The position numbers were made by a program, and so were the translations under genes. From positions 1 to 48,273 of the forward strand of contig JAXMHB010000023.1 of the NCBI GenBank assembly GCA_046346965.1: 48,273 nt of DNA, given 5' to 3'. Numbering within the stretch: the stretch's first letter is position 1; each line of letters begins with the position of its first letter. Positions 1 to 7,796 of the stretch are shown here, in pieces. The notes under the pieces are model-generated. The model did no database searches. It saw only the letters and a program-made list of their open reading frames with translations, and was not told where the DNA came from. This DNA comes from JAXMHB01 sp046346965 (GTDB lineage: Bacteria > Pseudomonadota > Gammaproteobacteria > Xanthomonadales > SZUA-5).

Positions 1-1
1 T

Positions 2-1630
2 TTCGAGAAGCCTTTTCTCAAGTTCGAACGCCTGCTCGAGACCTATCTGGCTTTCGCGCCGCGGGGTTTTCGCAGTTTTGCCACGGCGATGCCGATCTGG
101 CTGCGCGACAAGCTGTTCCAGAAGAAACTGATCGCCGACGAGCTGCAGGCGATCGAACCCGGCTACACCCCGCGCAATCCGCTGCGCTTCTCGGAGCATC
201 ACCTCAGCCACGCCGCCAGCGCCTTTTATCCCTCGCCCTTCGAGCGCGCGCTGGTGCTGACGATGGACGGCGTCGGCGAGTGGGCCACCACCACGGCGGC
301 GATCGGCGACGGCCAGCGCCTCGACATCCTGCGCGAGATCCATTTCCCGCACTCGCTGGGCCTGCTGTACTCGGCCTTCACCACCTACTGCGGCTTTAGG
401 GTCAACTCGGGCGAGTACAAGCTGATGGGTCTGGCGCCCTACGGCCAGCCGCGCTACGAGCAAACAATCCGCGAGCACCTGATCGATCTGAAGGCCGATG
501 GCAGCTTCCGCCTGAAGCTCGACTATTTCGACTACTGCACCGGGCTGACGATGACCAGTCCGCGCTTCCACGCGCTGTTCGGCGGCCCGCCGCGCGCGCC
601 GGAAGCGGCCATCGAGCAACGCCATCTGGATCTGGCGGCCTCGATTCAACGGGTGATCGAAGACGCCGTGCTGCGCCTGGCACGCAGCCTGCGCCGGGAA
701 ACCGGCGAGCGCAATCTGTGTCTGGCCGGTGGCGTGGCGTTGAACTGCGTGGCCAACGGCAAGCTGCTGCAGAGCGGCGAGTTCGATGGCCTGTGGATCC
801 AGCCCGCGGCGGGCGACGCTGGCGGCGCACTTGGGGCGGCGCTGGCCTGCTGGCATCGCGCACTCGGGGCGCCGCGCACGCCCGTGCCGCAGGACGGCAT
901 GGCCGGCGCCTACCTGGGCCCTGCCTACGACGAAGCCGCGATCCAGACCGAACTCGATGCGCTCGGCGCCGTTTACGAGACGCTGACACCCGCGGCCTTG
1001 ATGGACCGCGCCGCGCAGGATCTGGCCGAGGGCGCCGCGCTGGGCTGGTTTCAGGGACGCGCCGAGTACGGCCCGCGCGCGCTCGGCAACCGATCGATCC
1101 TCGCCGATCCGCGTCGCGCCGATACTCAGTCGGTGCTGAACCTCAAGGTCAAGTTCCGCGAGTCCTTCCGCCCCTTCGCCCCGGCCGTGCTGGCCGAGCG
1201 CGCGCAAGAACACTTCGATCTGGCCGGTGCCAGCCCCTACATGCTGCTGGTCGCGCCGGTGGCGGCGCACTGCCGCCTGCCGGTCGACGCGGCCGTCCAG
1301 GGCCTCGATCGCCTCAAGCAGCTGCGTTCGAGCATTCCGGCCGTCACCCACGTCGACTACTCGGCCCGGGTGCAAACGGTGCACGCGTACAGCAATCCGC
1401 GCTTCCACGCGCTGCTCACGCGCTTCGCCCAGCTCACCGGCTGCCCGACGCTGGTCAACACCAGCTTCAACGTGCGCGGCGAACCGGTGGTCGGCACGCC
1501 CGGCGACGCTTACCGCTGCTTCATGGGCACCCATCTGGACCGGCTGGCGATCGGCAATTGTTATCTGATCAAGGCGCGCCAGCCGGCCCATCTGGCGCAG
1601 CAGTACGCGCATCTGCTGCCCGCGGACTGA
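2..1630 (+). CDS. NodU/CmcH-family O-carbamoyltransferase, 5' end missing
   Basis: The reading frame is open from base 2, and the residues before the first ATG (base 89) read FEKPFLKFERLLETYL, a conserved stretch of this family, so the gene starts outside the window. At least 542 residues are present; relatives have about 520-610. The N-terminal Kae1-like domain shows HHLSHAASAFYPSPF (nt 197-241) with its metal-binding histidines, then GGVALNC near nt 730. The C-terminal domain shows AEYGPRALGNRSILADPR, FRPFAP and TSFNVRGEPVV. Family members transfer a carbamoyl group from carbamoyl phosphate to a hydroxyl on a sugar or antibiotic. The acceptor here is unknown; a polysaccharide or secondary-metabolite locus may lie to the left. 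The family call is firm, the substrate is not. Confidence 0.95.
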   Translation, partial: FEKPFLKFERLLETYLAFAPRGFRSFATAMPIWLRDKLFQKKLIADELQAIEPGYTPRNPLRFSEHHLSHAASAFYPSPFERALVLTMDGVGEWATTTAAIGDGQRLDILREIHFPHSLGLLYSAFTTYCGFRVNSGEYKLMGLAPYGQPRYEQTIREHLIDLKADGSFRLKLDYFDYCTGLTMTSPRFHALFGGPPRAPEAAIEQRHLDLAASIQRVIEDAVLRLARSLRRETGERNLCLAGGVALNCVANGKLLQSGEFDGLWIQPAAGDAGGALGAALACWHRALGAPRTPVPQDGMAGAYLGPAYDEAAIQTELDALGAVYETLTPAALMDRAAQDLAEGAALGWFQGRAEYGPRALGNRSILADPRRADTQSVLNLKVKFRESFRPFAPAVLAERAQEHFDLAGASPYMLLVAPVAAHCRLPVDAAVQGLDRLKQLRSSIPAVTHVDYSARVQTVHAYSNPRFHALLTRFAQLTGCPTLVNTSFNVRGEPVVGTPGDAYRCFMGTHLDRLAIGNCYLIKARQPAHLAQQYAHLLPAD

Positions 1631-1974
1631 TGGCCGGCTTTGAGACGCCGCGCACGCTCGCCTGCCGCCGCTGCGGCCACCAACCATCGCCAGCCGAGTT
1701 TTTGGATGGCTTGAAAGCGTGGTGGCCGAAAGTGCCGGTGTTGATCCACCTGTGCACACAGTGCGGCGAGCGCGAGGAAGTGCAGATCGAACCGGATCTG
1801 GTGCTGTTCGGCTATGTCTACGCCGCTGGAACGGCGCATTTTTGCGCGATGGAACGTTGCGCGATACCCGGGCTAGGCGTCGCGGGACGCGAGCAGGACC
1901 TGTTGCTAACGCTGGCTGATCGCGAATGGCGGTTGCCGCCACCCGCGCAATCCCCCCGAATGTCGAGGCCCTGA
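1630..1974 (+). CDS. Small zinc-ribbon-like protein of unknown function
   Basis: This 114-residue frame starts at an ATG that overlaps the TGA of the carbamoyltransferase by one base, so the two are translationally coupled. It carries two CxxC pairs, CRRC near residue 12 and CTQC near residue 43, the layout of a single zinc ribbon, and two further cysteines in FCAMERC. There is no signal peptide or membrane segment. Its end overlaps the longest possible frame of the next gene, but that gene probably starts later, at 2073. Coupling suggests a role with the carbamoyltransferase, for example as an accessory or metal-binding partner; that is inference. I do not recognise the family. Confidence 0.7.
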   Translation: MAGFETPRTLACRRCGHQPSPAEFLDGLKAWWPKVPVLIHLCTQCGEREEVQIEPDLVLFGYVYAAGTAHFCAMERCAIPGLGVAGREQDLLLTLADREWRLPPPAQSPRMSRP

Positions 1975-2028
1975 GGCCCGCAGATTTTTCGCCGCCAGCC
2001 GCAAGCAAGGCGACAAAGTGCGACGTGC

Positions 2029-2041
2029 GCTGTGCTAGCTT
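2029..2041 (+). promoter_or_regulatory. Candidate promoter element shared with the second sigma gene
   Basis: The 13-mer GCTGTGCTAGCTT lies 31 bases before the GTG chosen for the sigma factor gene. The same 13 bases lie 33 bases before the start of the paralogous sigma gene at 30660, while the surrounding DNA differs. Position and conservation fit a -10 region or an autoregulatory sigma target. A loose -35 candidate (GACA) sits at 2012-2015. No transcript start is known. Confidence 0.45.
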
Positions 2042-2072
2042 GAAATCGGGGCAGGCGGCGGGGGACGCGGGC

Positions 2073-2657
2073 GTGAGCGATGCGAGTGGAGCCGATCTGG
2101 CCGACGGATTGGCGCATTTGGCGGTACGCATACGCGCTGGCGACCGCGTGGCCGAACATGAACTCGGCGCGCATTACACCCGCGCCATCCGCGCCATCGT
2201 CCGGCGTCATTGTCGACCGGGCGAACCGCAGGTCGAGGATATTGCGCAAGACATCCTGGCCGACATCCTGAAACGTCTGCGCGAGGGCGCCATCGACGAC
2301 CCGCGGGCGCTGCCGCATTACCTGCAAATCAGCATCCGCAACGCCTGCACCGCCTGGTACAAGCGCGAACAGCGCCTGCAACCCGAGTCGGAAGAGGCGA
2401 TCGACACCGATCGCCACAGTGATCCGGTCGACCTCAACCAGCATCGCCAGCGCCAGCACTGGATCCGCGCGCTGCTCGACGAGTTGCCGATGCGGCGCGA
2501 CCGCGAACTGCTGCGGCGCTTCTACCTGCTGGAAGAGAGCCGCGAGAGCGTCTGCGCGGCGCTCGGCATCGACATCCACCACTTCCATCGCGTCGTCCAT
2601 CGCGCCCGCGAACGCATGCGCATTGCAATGAATCGTCACGGCATCGACGATCTTTGA
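2073..2657 (+). CDS. ECF-like sigma-70 family RNA polymerase sigma factor
   Basis: The protein (194 aa) has a sigma-70 region 2 (LAVRIRAGD to VEDIAQDILADILKRLREGAIDDP) and a region 4 helix-turn-helix (LLRRFYLLEESRESVCAALGIDIHHFHRVVHRARERMR). The open frame extends back to 1926, but that would overlap the previous gene by 49 bases. The GTG start used here gives a 14-residue leader, matching the paralog at 30660, and follows a GGGGA stretch. The two sigma factors look about 50% identical. It opens a five-gene operon with a membrane protein in the usual anti-sigma position, a trypsin-like protease, an unknown protein and a TPR-CHAT protease. It most likely directs transcription of stress- or attack-responsive genes once released from its inhibitor; targets are unknown. 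Confidence 0.9.
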   Translation: MSDASGADLADGLAHLAVRIRAGDRVAEHELGAHYTRAIRAIVRRHCRPGEPQVEDIAQDILADILKRLREGAIDDPRALPHYLQISIRNACTAWYKREQRLQPESEEAIDTDRHSDPVDLNQHRQRQHWIRALLDELPMRRDRELLRRFYLLEESRESVCAALGIDIHHFHRVVHRARERMRIAMNRHGIDDL

Positions 2658-2733
2658 AATCCGCTGAGACACCGACCGCCCCAGCGCCTCCTGTAGGGGC
2701 AAGGGGACACCACATTGCCGCTGGAAAACCGCC

Positions 2734-3399
2734 GTGAGTGAGTTTCACCCGATCCACACCCTGCAACCCTGGCTGGAACGCGCCTGGATGGACCGCTACC
2801 TCGCCCGCGAGTTGACCGAGCCAGAAAGCGACTGGTGGGAAGCCTACATCCTGGCCCACCCGCATCTGTCCGCCGAACTGGAGGCCGACGAAGCCGTGCG
2901 CGCGCACGCCGCCGCGGCTGGCGCCGCCTTGACCACCGCCGACCCGGCCGAGAGCCCGGCCAGCAGCGCTGACGACCATGGCCACCACAAAGACAGCCGA
3001 ACCGGCGCACGCCCTCCTGGCCTCCGCAGGCGCTACAGCTGGCAGCAATACGCCGCCACCGCCCTGATCCTGATCCTCAGCGCCGCCGCCCTGCCCCAGT
3101 ACCTGCGCAAACCACCGCCGGACGTTATGCCCGTCGACGTCTACACCCTCAACACCGAACGCTCCGGCGGAGCGCCGGAATGGATTATCGAGGACAACGG
3201 CGGGGCGGACAGTGAGTGGGTGGTGGTGAATGTGCCGAATGAGCCGGGGCTGAGAGAGCTGCTTCGGCCCAACTCAATGGTTTCGGCCAGCACTAACGAC
3301 AACACTCCGTACCTTTCGTTCATCGCAAGACGTGACGTGCTCCCAAAATTGCTGAGCGTCAAGCCCTTCAAGTCGATCGGAGAATCGAATGGCCATTGA
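2734..3399 (+). CDS. Single-pass membrane protein, probable anti-sigma factor
   Basis: A 221-residue protein starting with GTG, 76 bases after the sigma gene. Residues 1-100 are hydrophilic and helical (WLERAWMDRYLARELTEPESDWWEAYILAHPHLSAELEADEAVRAH, read in parts) and resemble a cytoplasmic sigma-binding domain. A His/Asp/Ser-rich linker leads to one membrane segment at about 106-122 (YAATALILILSAAALPQ), preceded by RRR, so the N-terminus should be inside. The roughly 100-residue C-terminal part would then be outside. No zinc-binding HxxxCxxC motif of the classical anti-sigma domain is visible. The assignment rests on position, size and topology. Its last 11 bases overlap the protease gene, so the two are coupled. 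It is a natural candidate for cleavage by the downstream proteases; this is inference. Confidence 0.7.
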   Translation: MSEFHPIHTLQPWLERAWMDRYLARELTEPESDWWEAYILAHPHLSAELEADEAVRAHAAAAGAALTTADPAESPASSADDHGHHKDSRTGARPPGLRRRYSWQQYAATALILILSAAALPQYLRKPPPDVMPVDVYTLNTERSGGAPEWIIEDNGGADSEWVVVNVPNEPGLRELLRPNSMVSASTNDNTPYLSFIARRDVLPKLLSVKPFKSIGESNGH

Positions 3400-4120
3400 G
3401 ATCAAGGCATTCCAGAGCGGATTCATTGCACCAAAATATAAAACCTGTCCGGCGACGCCGAAGGATGCACCACCCCTGGCGCAAATCAGAAACAAGAAAG
3501 CCCCAGCCGGTGGCCTAGGCGTTCAGCTTAATCACGAGTGGATCCTGACCTGCGAACATGTAATAAGCAACGGCGCGCGGGACGTATGCGATCCGCTCAC
3601 CGATGGAAAAACAGAATCATTTGAGATCAAGGGCGCATGCGCGCAGGGAGAGACTAACCTCGTCAGTCCACAACACTTCGCCAGTCAATTTAGCAGCCAA
3701 GGGTCGGGAAATTCTCCGCTAAATGAGAGACTGGCTCTAGTAAAAACTGTAGCAACGGGACTCTCGGCGAAAATCAGACTGCGCCCAGCCGATCAAATCG
3801 GCGGGGGCTTTGTTCTTTGGGCGTCATCAGGCTCCAGAGTCGCCGGCCTTGCATGCATGGTGGCATCGCTCAACTTCAATTCGCTCGCTCAGTACCTAGG
3901 TAATTCTTCTTATATCTCGGAGGAATTCGACGGCGAAGGCGAACTTGTTCAAGGAGACAGTGGCGGAGGCTTCTTCGCCGAGGAGCGCGGCCAAAATTCA
4001 CTTTGCGCCATACAAAATGCTTATGGGACCACAACGAGCGGTGGAATTGTTGCGATTGCAATACCAATCACTGAACGCGATATTCAGTGGATCAATGATG
4101 CAATGCAGAAAAATCAATAG
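3389..4120 (+). CDS. Trypsin-like serine protease homologue, triad Asp not evident
   Basis: A 243-residue chymotrypsin-fold protein. The catalytic-His motif is ILTCEHVIS (His57) and the nucleophile motif is GDSGGGFF (Ser191). Where the family normally has D-[LI]-A-L-[LV], this protein has NERLALVK: Arg114 takes the Asp position with Glu113 beside it, so the triad may be incomplete or use another acid. There is no signal peptide, suggesting cytoplasmic action. The ATG overlaps the upstream membrane-protein gene by 11 bases and the next gene follows after 9 bases. Base composition is clearly less GC-rich than the flanks. The operon context suggests a regulatory protease in the sigma/CHAT circuit. 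Activity is uncertain because of the missing Asp. Confidence 0.85.
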   Translation: MAIEIKAFQSGFIAPKYKTCPATPKDAPPLAQIRNKKAPAGGLGVQLNHEWILTCEHVISNGARDVCDPLTDGKTESFEIKGACAQGETNLVSPQHFASQFSSQGSGNSPLNERLALVKTVATGLSAKIRLRPADQIGGGFVLWASSGSRVAGLACMVASLNFNSLAQYLGNSSYISEEFDGEGELVQGDSGGGFFAEERGQNSLCAIQNAYGTTTSGGIVAIAIPITERDIQWINDAMQKNQ

Positions 4121-4129
4121 GAGAGCGTA

Positions 4130-4684
4130 ATGGGCGACTTCTGGCTCCCTTCGGGGCATGAGTGTTTTTTTGTTCAGGACATCATCGATATCATACCGAG
4201 CAACCATGGCGGGCGCATTTATAGAAATTGGAGATTAGAGAACTTTAAAGGCCAACTCTTCGAGGACAATGACGAGCTAATAGTGTCTGGCAGGTCCACT
4301 GGAAACGGCCTCCAAGGAACCGCAAGCATTAGGGGAAAGAACCTCAGGATACTCTGGGGGGCCAACATTGATCTTTGGGAGGCATCCTATGGCGGTGCCA
4401 AGAAGGGTCACTTCTTTATGTCGAGGACTACGGTAGGCTCTGTCACGGAGGCATCCTATATCTTCAAGTATCGCGACCAACTCGGGACTTGCGGCGTTCT
4501 TTTTCAGAGGTATCTCTCGTCGGGCTCTCATTCGGGCCCTTGGCCCGATGAGGCAGGAGGAATTCTCTATCAGAAACCTACCCCTAAGTCCGAGATCAAA
4601 ATCGCATCCATTTCGGACACCCCTCCGGGCCTGAAAGCGATTTTCTCCACCCAGGAAGACGAAGGCGGCGGCTACGTGCCGTGA
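4130..4684 (+). CDS. Unknown 184-aa protein of the CHAT operon
   Basis: The ATG follows a GGAG ribosome-binding site by 6 bases and lies 9 bases after the protease stop. The stop overlaps the start of the CHAT gene (GTGA). The protein has no signal peptide or membrane segment. It is rich in Gly and aromatic residues, with alternating polar and hydrophobic stretches (GQLFEDNDELIVSG, GTASIRGKNLRILWG), suggesting a mostly beta fold. The C-terminal 40 residues are Pro/Ser/Lys-rich and probably flexible. It matches no family I know. Lying between two protease genes it could be a substrate, a sensor or an adaptor; none of these is shown by sequence. Its composition is AT-richer than the genome. Confidence 0.75.
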   Translation: MGDFWLPSGHECFFVQDIIDIIPSNHGGRIYRNWRLENFKGQLFEDNDELIVSGRSTGNGLQGTASIRGKNLRILWGANIDLWEASYGGAKKGHFFMSRTTVGSVTEASYIFKYRDQLGTCGVLFQRYLSSGSHSGPWPDEAGGILYQKPTPKSEIKIASISDTPPGLKAIFSTQEDEGGGYVP

Positions 4685-7600
4685 TTTTCCTTGCAGCTGC
4701 GATCGGGGCTGCCGCAACTCAAGTCAACATTGACTGCGGCAGCTCGATTGAATTCAGTGACTCACGCGCTCCAACAGTCCTCAATATTGGGGGCACGAAG
4801 TCTGATTGGATCCTTGAGATCCGAGAGCAGGGGGTCGATGTCGAATACTCTGCAGCTGGCACGTCAAGCATAGGCGCTGTGGATTTGCGCCCTCCCAGAC
4901 TTGGGGAGGGCATCGCCCGCGGCAATGGACCAAGCATTTTGCGCTTCCAACAGAAAAGCGAAGGAATCGGAAGGTTCGAAGTTCAGCTCAGATGCGGGGA
5001 ACCTGATTCAATCGATCGCGCGCATTGCCTCGATTCGGTTCTTGACTCAATCAATAGGGGCGATGAATCGGCATTAGCCGCCATCAACCGCGGCGAATGT
5101 CATCTTTGGGCGGAGCACGCAAGATCCAATCTCGTTTACCGGGACGGGAATCTGGAGGAATTGGTTCGCATCTACCGCATGCTGACCACAAACTGGGCCG
5201 AAGGTGGCTCCCCCGGACGCTCCGCTGCCGCGCGCCTCGGTCTTGCCGACGCCCTCAACGCGCTAGGCCGCGCGAAAGAGGCGGAACGTGAAGCCAGGAT
5301 CGCGGCGGGAGAGCACCATCGGCTGGGTATCTACTACTATGAGGCCAGGTCCTGGGAGACTGTAGGCATTGCGCAGTCCTATCAGGGCAAGCCTGAGTTG
5401 GCTGTGGCGAGTTACCGCAAGGCCGCTGAGGTGGCGCAGGCCGCCGGTGAGTGGACTGCACTGGCCAATATCCGAGTCAATGAAGCCTCATTGCAGCGTG
5501 TTTGGGGTCAGTACGCGGAGGCTCAGCAGTTGCTGGCGCGTACCCGAGAGGAGGCGCCGGCTACGCTGACACCGATCGCCGCCGGCCGCATGGAACTACT
5601 GGACGGCGAGTTGTCGCTCGCGCGTGGCGATGCCGCCGCCGGCTTGCGTGCGGCGCGGGCAGCTGAAGATCAGTTTGTGGCGGCGAGGGCGCCCGTATGG
5701 ATGGGCACGGCGCATGCACTACGCGGTCGGGTGCTGGCCGGTTTGGGTTTGCACGCAGAGGCGTATGCAAGCTTCAGGAAGGCGCTGAATCTGACGCCGG
5801 GGAAGAACGTTCCAGTGCGCGTGGCGCGGGTCTTGATCGATCTAGCTGCACTCTACGAAAAGGACCAGGAATGGGAGTTGGCGCGCAGCATGGCCGACAA
5901 GGCGGCGCGCATTTATTCCTTGCTGTCGCTGCCGGTGGAGGCAGGATGGGCGCGGCGGCTCTCTGCGGACATCGCGCTGCGCCTGGGTGAACAGGGCGCA
6001 CCCGACATGGCGCGAGGGCTGGTCGTCGACTCGCCTTCGCTCAAAGGTACACCCGCCTACTGCCTGACCTTGGCGCGAGCAGCGCTGGTGGAACGGCGCT
6101 ATGACGAAGTCCTCGCGCGCACCCAATCAGAGCAGTGCCAGCGCAATGGCCTCGATGGCGGAATCGAGCTGGCAGAGCTGCGTGCCGCTGCGCTTGAAGG
6201 ATTGGGTAGTACGGAGAAGGCCAGACTCGAGCTCGCCACGACGGCAGCGAAGCTGACGAATCTGGCGCACGCGAACACCGGGCAAGCGCTGCGCCATGCC
6301 ATCAAACGCCAATCATCTCGCCTGACTCAGGCTTGGCTCGATCTGGTCGATGGGATGCCGACACCGTCTGAATTGTGGGCGTGGGAGCGCTCGACGCTAC
6401 GAGTCGAGACTGCTGCAGGCGACCCTCGTCAAGCTCCCAACCTTGAGTTCTCTGACCTCGCCGGACGTCAGTTGCTCGGCCCCGAGCCGGGGGTGCCCGA
6501 GGAACCTGCGCTTGGTCCGCTGGCAGATCGCCTGTCTGCTGCTCTGCCGACGTCTGCTGTGGCGGAGGTGGGCAGCCTCGCGCAGTTTCAGGCACAGCTT
6601 CCCGAGGATGTGACGCTGTTGCGGGTCTACTACGGCACCCGTCGCAGCGTGGCGCTTTGGCTGACCCGCACGGATGCGCGGACCTCTCAATTGCCACCTC
6701 TGCTGGTGCTACGCGATGCGCTGGCGCGGACCCAGTCGGCAATCGCAGCGCGCCAAACGCCCTATGGCGAAACCCAATCCCGCTTAGCCGAACTCTCCGG
6801 GCAACTGCTGAGTGACGCGCCGGAGGCGCGACCACCGGTTCATTTGTGGGTATGGGCAGACGGCTTGATCGAAACCGCACCTTTCTCGGGCCTGACCTGG
6901 CCCGGTAAGGATCAACCGCTGATCGAAACCACCCGGATCAGCTACTTGACCGGTGTTCGACGGCCGGGGGAGTCCGCACACACTCCAGCACCGACGAGTG
7001 TGCGGCTGCTGGTGGCATCCAATACGGGCGAGCAGGCGGAGTCGGCGCTGGCGCCCTTGTACACCGCACGTGACGAAGGGGAGCTGATTCCGCGCCTGCG
7101 TCCCGACCTCAAAGTGCAGGCGCTGGACGAGCGCGAGACGAACCGCGCTGCCTTGGTGTCAGCGCTACAGCGCCCAGGCGAGGTCGTGCACCTCGCCTCG
7201 CACGGGCAGGCCCAGCCGAGCTTCCTGGGTTACGCCGGCGTTTGGCTGAATTCCAGCGAGAAGGCCGGAGACCTGCAATTTCTGAGCTGGCTGGACATCG
7301 CCGATCTGCGCTTGTCCTCAGGCCTTGCGGTGCTGAATGCCTGCCAGTTGGCGGCAGGCCCCAGCGCGACGAGTCAGGGCAATCTGAGTTTCGCCGCGGC
7401 CATCAGCAACGCGGGTGTGGACAACGTCGTTGCAGCATTCTGGCCCGTGAGCGACACGGCTGCCACCGTCTGGGTGCCGGCCTTTTATCGTGCGCTGGAT
7501 TTGCAGGATCTGGACAGCAGTGCCGAGGCCTTGCGGCAGGCGCAGTTGGCTTTGCGGGCGTCGCGGCATTTTCGGCATCCCTACTACTGGGCCTCGCTGG

Positions 7601-7704
7601 CGCATTTTCGGCGGCTGGCGGTGCCGGTGGCGGAGGACGAGCGCGCCGTGCCGGCTGCCCGTCAGCTGGCGCAGGGATCGGCAGACGCGCCGCAATCCCG
7701 GTGA
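4681..7704 (+). CDS. TPR-CHAT caspase-like protease
   Basis: The 1007-aa protein starts at a GTG overlapping the previous stop by 4 bases. A short hydrophobic N-terminus (IFLAAAIGAAA) may be an export signal, though it lacks the usual basic residues. Residues 20-110 look like a beta-sandwich (WILEIREQGVDVEY). Helical TPR-type repeats run from about 180 to 510, for example RLGLADALNALGRAKEAE. The CHAT domain fills about 610-985 with the clan CD dyad: His841 in VVHLASHGQ and Cys888 in AVLNACQLA, followed by FWPVSDTAA and an AFYRAL helix. CHAT proteases are relatives of caspases and separase. In type III-E CRISPR a TPR-CHAT protein cleaves an anti-sigma-like protein. By analogy this one may act on the operon's membrane protein or the 184-aa protein. 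Its first 600 bases are AT-richer than the rest. Confidence 0.92.
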   Translation: MIFLAAAIGAAATQVNIDCGSSIEFSDSRAPTVLNIGGTKSDWILEIREQGVDVEYSAAGTSSIGAVDLRPPRLGEGIARGNGPSILRFQQKSEGIGRFEVQLRCGEPDSIDRAHCLDSVLDSINRGDESALAAINRGECHLWAEHARSNLVYRDGNLEELVRIYRMLTTNWAEGGSPGRSAAARLGLADALNALGRAKEAEREARIAAGEHHRLGIYYYEARSWETVGIAQSYQGKPELAVASYRKAAEVAQAAGEWTALANIRVNEASLQRVWGQYAEAQQLLARTREEAPATLTPIAAGRMELLDGELSLARGDAAAGLRAARAAEDQFVAARAPVWMGTAHALRGRVLAGLGLHAEAYASFRKALNLTPGKNVPVRVARVLIDLAALYEKDQEWELARSMADKAARIYSLLSLPVEAGWARRLSADIALRLGEQGAPDMARGLVVDSPSLKGTPAYCLTLARAALVERRYDEVLARTQSEQCQRNGLDGGIELAELRAAALEGLGSTEKARLELATTAAKLTNLAHANTGQALRHAIKRQSSRLTQAWLDLVDGMPTPSELWAWERSTLRVETAAGDPRQAPNLEFSDLAGRQLLGPEPGVPEEPALGPLADRLSAALPTSAVAEVGSLAQFQAQLPEDVTLLRVYYGTRRSVALWLTRTDARTSQLPPLLVLRDALARTQSAIAARQTPYGETQSRLAELSGQLLSDAPEARPPVHLWVWADGLIETAPFSGLTWPGKDQPLIETTRISYLTGVRRPGESAHTPAPTSVRLLVASNTGEQAESALAPLYTARDEGELIPRLRPDLKVQALDERETNRAALVSALQRPGEVVHLASHGQAQPSFLGYAGVWLNSSEKAGDLQFLSWLDIADLRLSSGLAVLNACQLAAGPSATSQGNLSFAAAISNAGVDNVVAAFWPVSDTAATVWVPAFYRALDLQDLDSSAEALRQAQLALRASRHFRHPYYWASLAHFRRLAVPVAEDERAVPAARQLAQGSADAPQSR

Positions 7705-7796
7705 GTGCTGTGTGCGATCCGCTCTGGCCCTCGCGCGCAACCCCAATCCTCGGCCCGCGGGCTATGCTCGCGCCTCGACGGGATGGAACGGTGGCC

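Noticed and set aside
1926..2072. Longer sigma factor start at 1926
   Set aside because: It would overlap the zinc-ribbon gene by 49 bases and add 49 residues that the paralog at 30660 lacks. It would also place the shared promoter-like element inside the gene.
4681..7704. Type III-E CRISPR component (Craspase partner)
   Set aside because: TPR-CHAT architecture is similar, but no gRAMP effector, CRISPR array or recognisable Csx30/Csx31 gene is present. Only the general logic is comparable.
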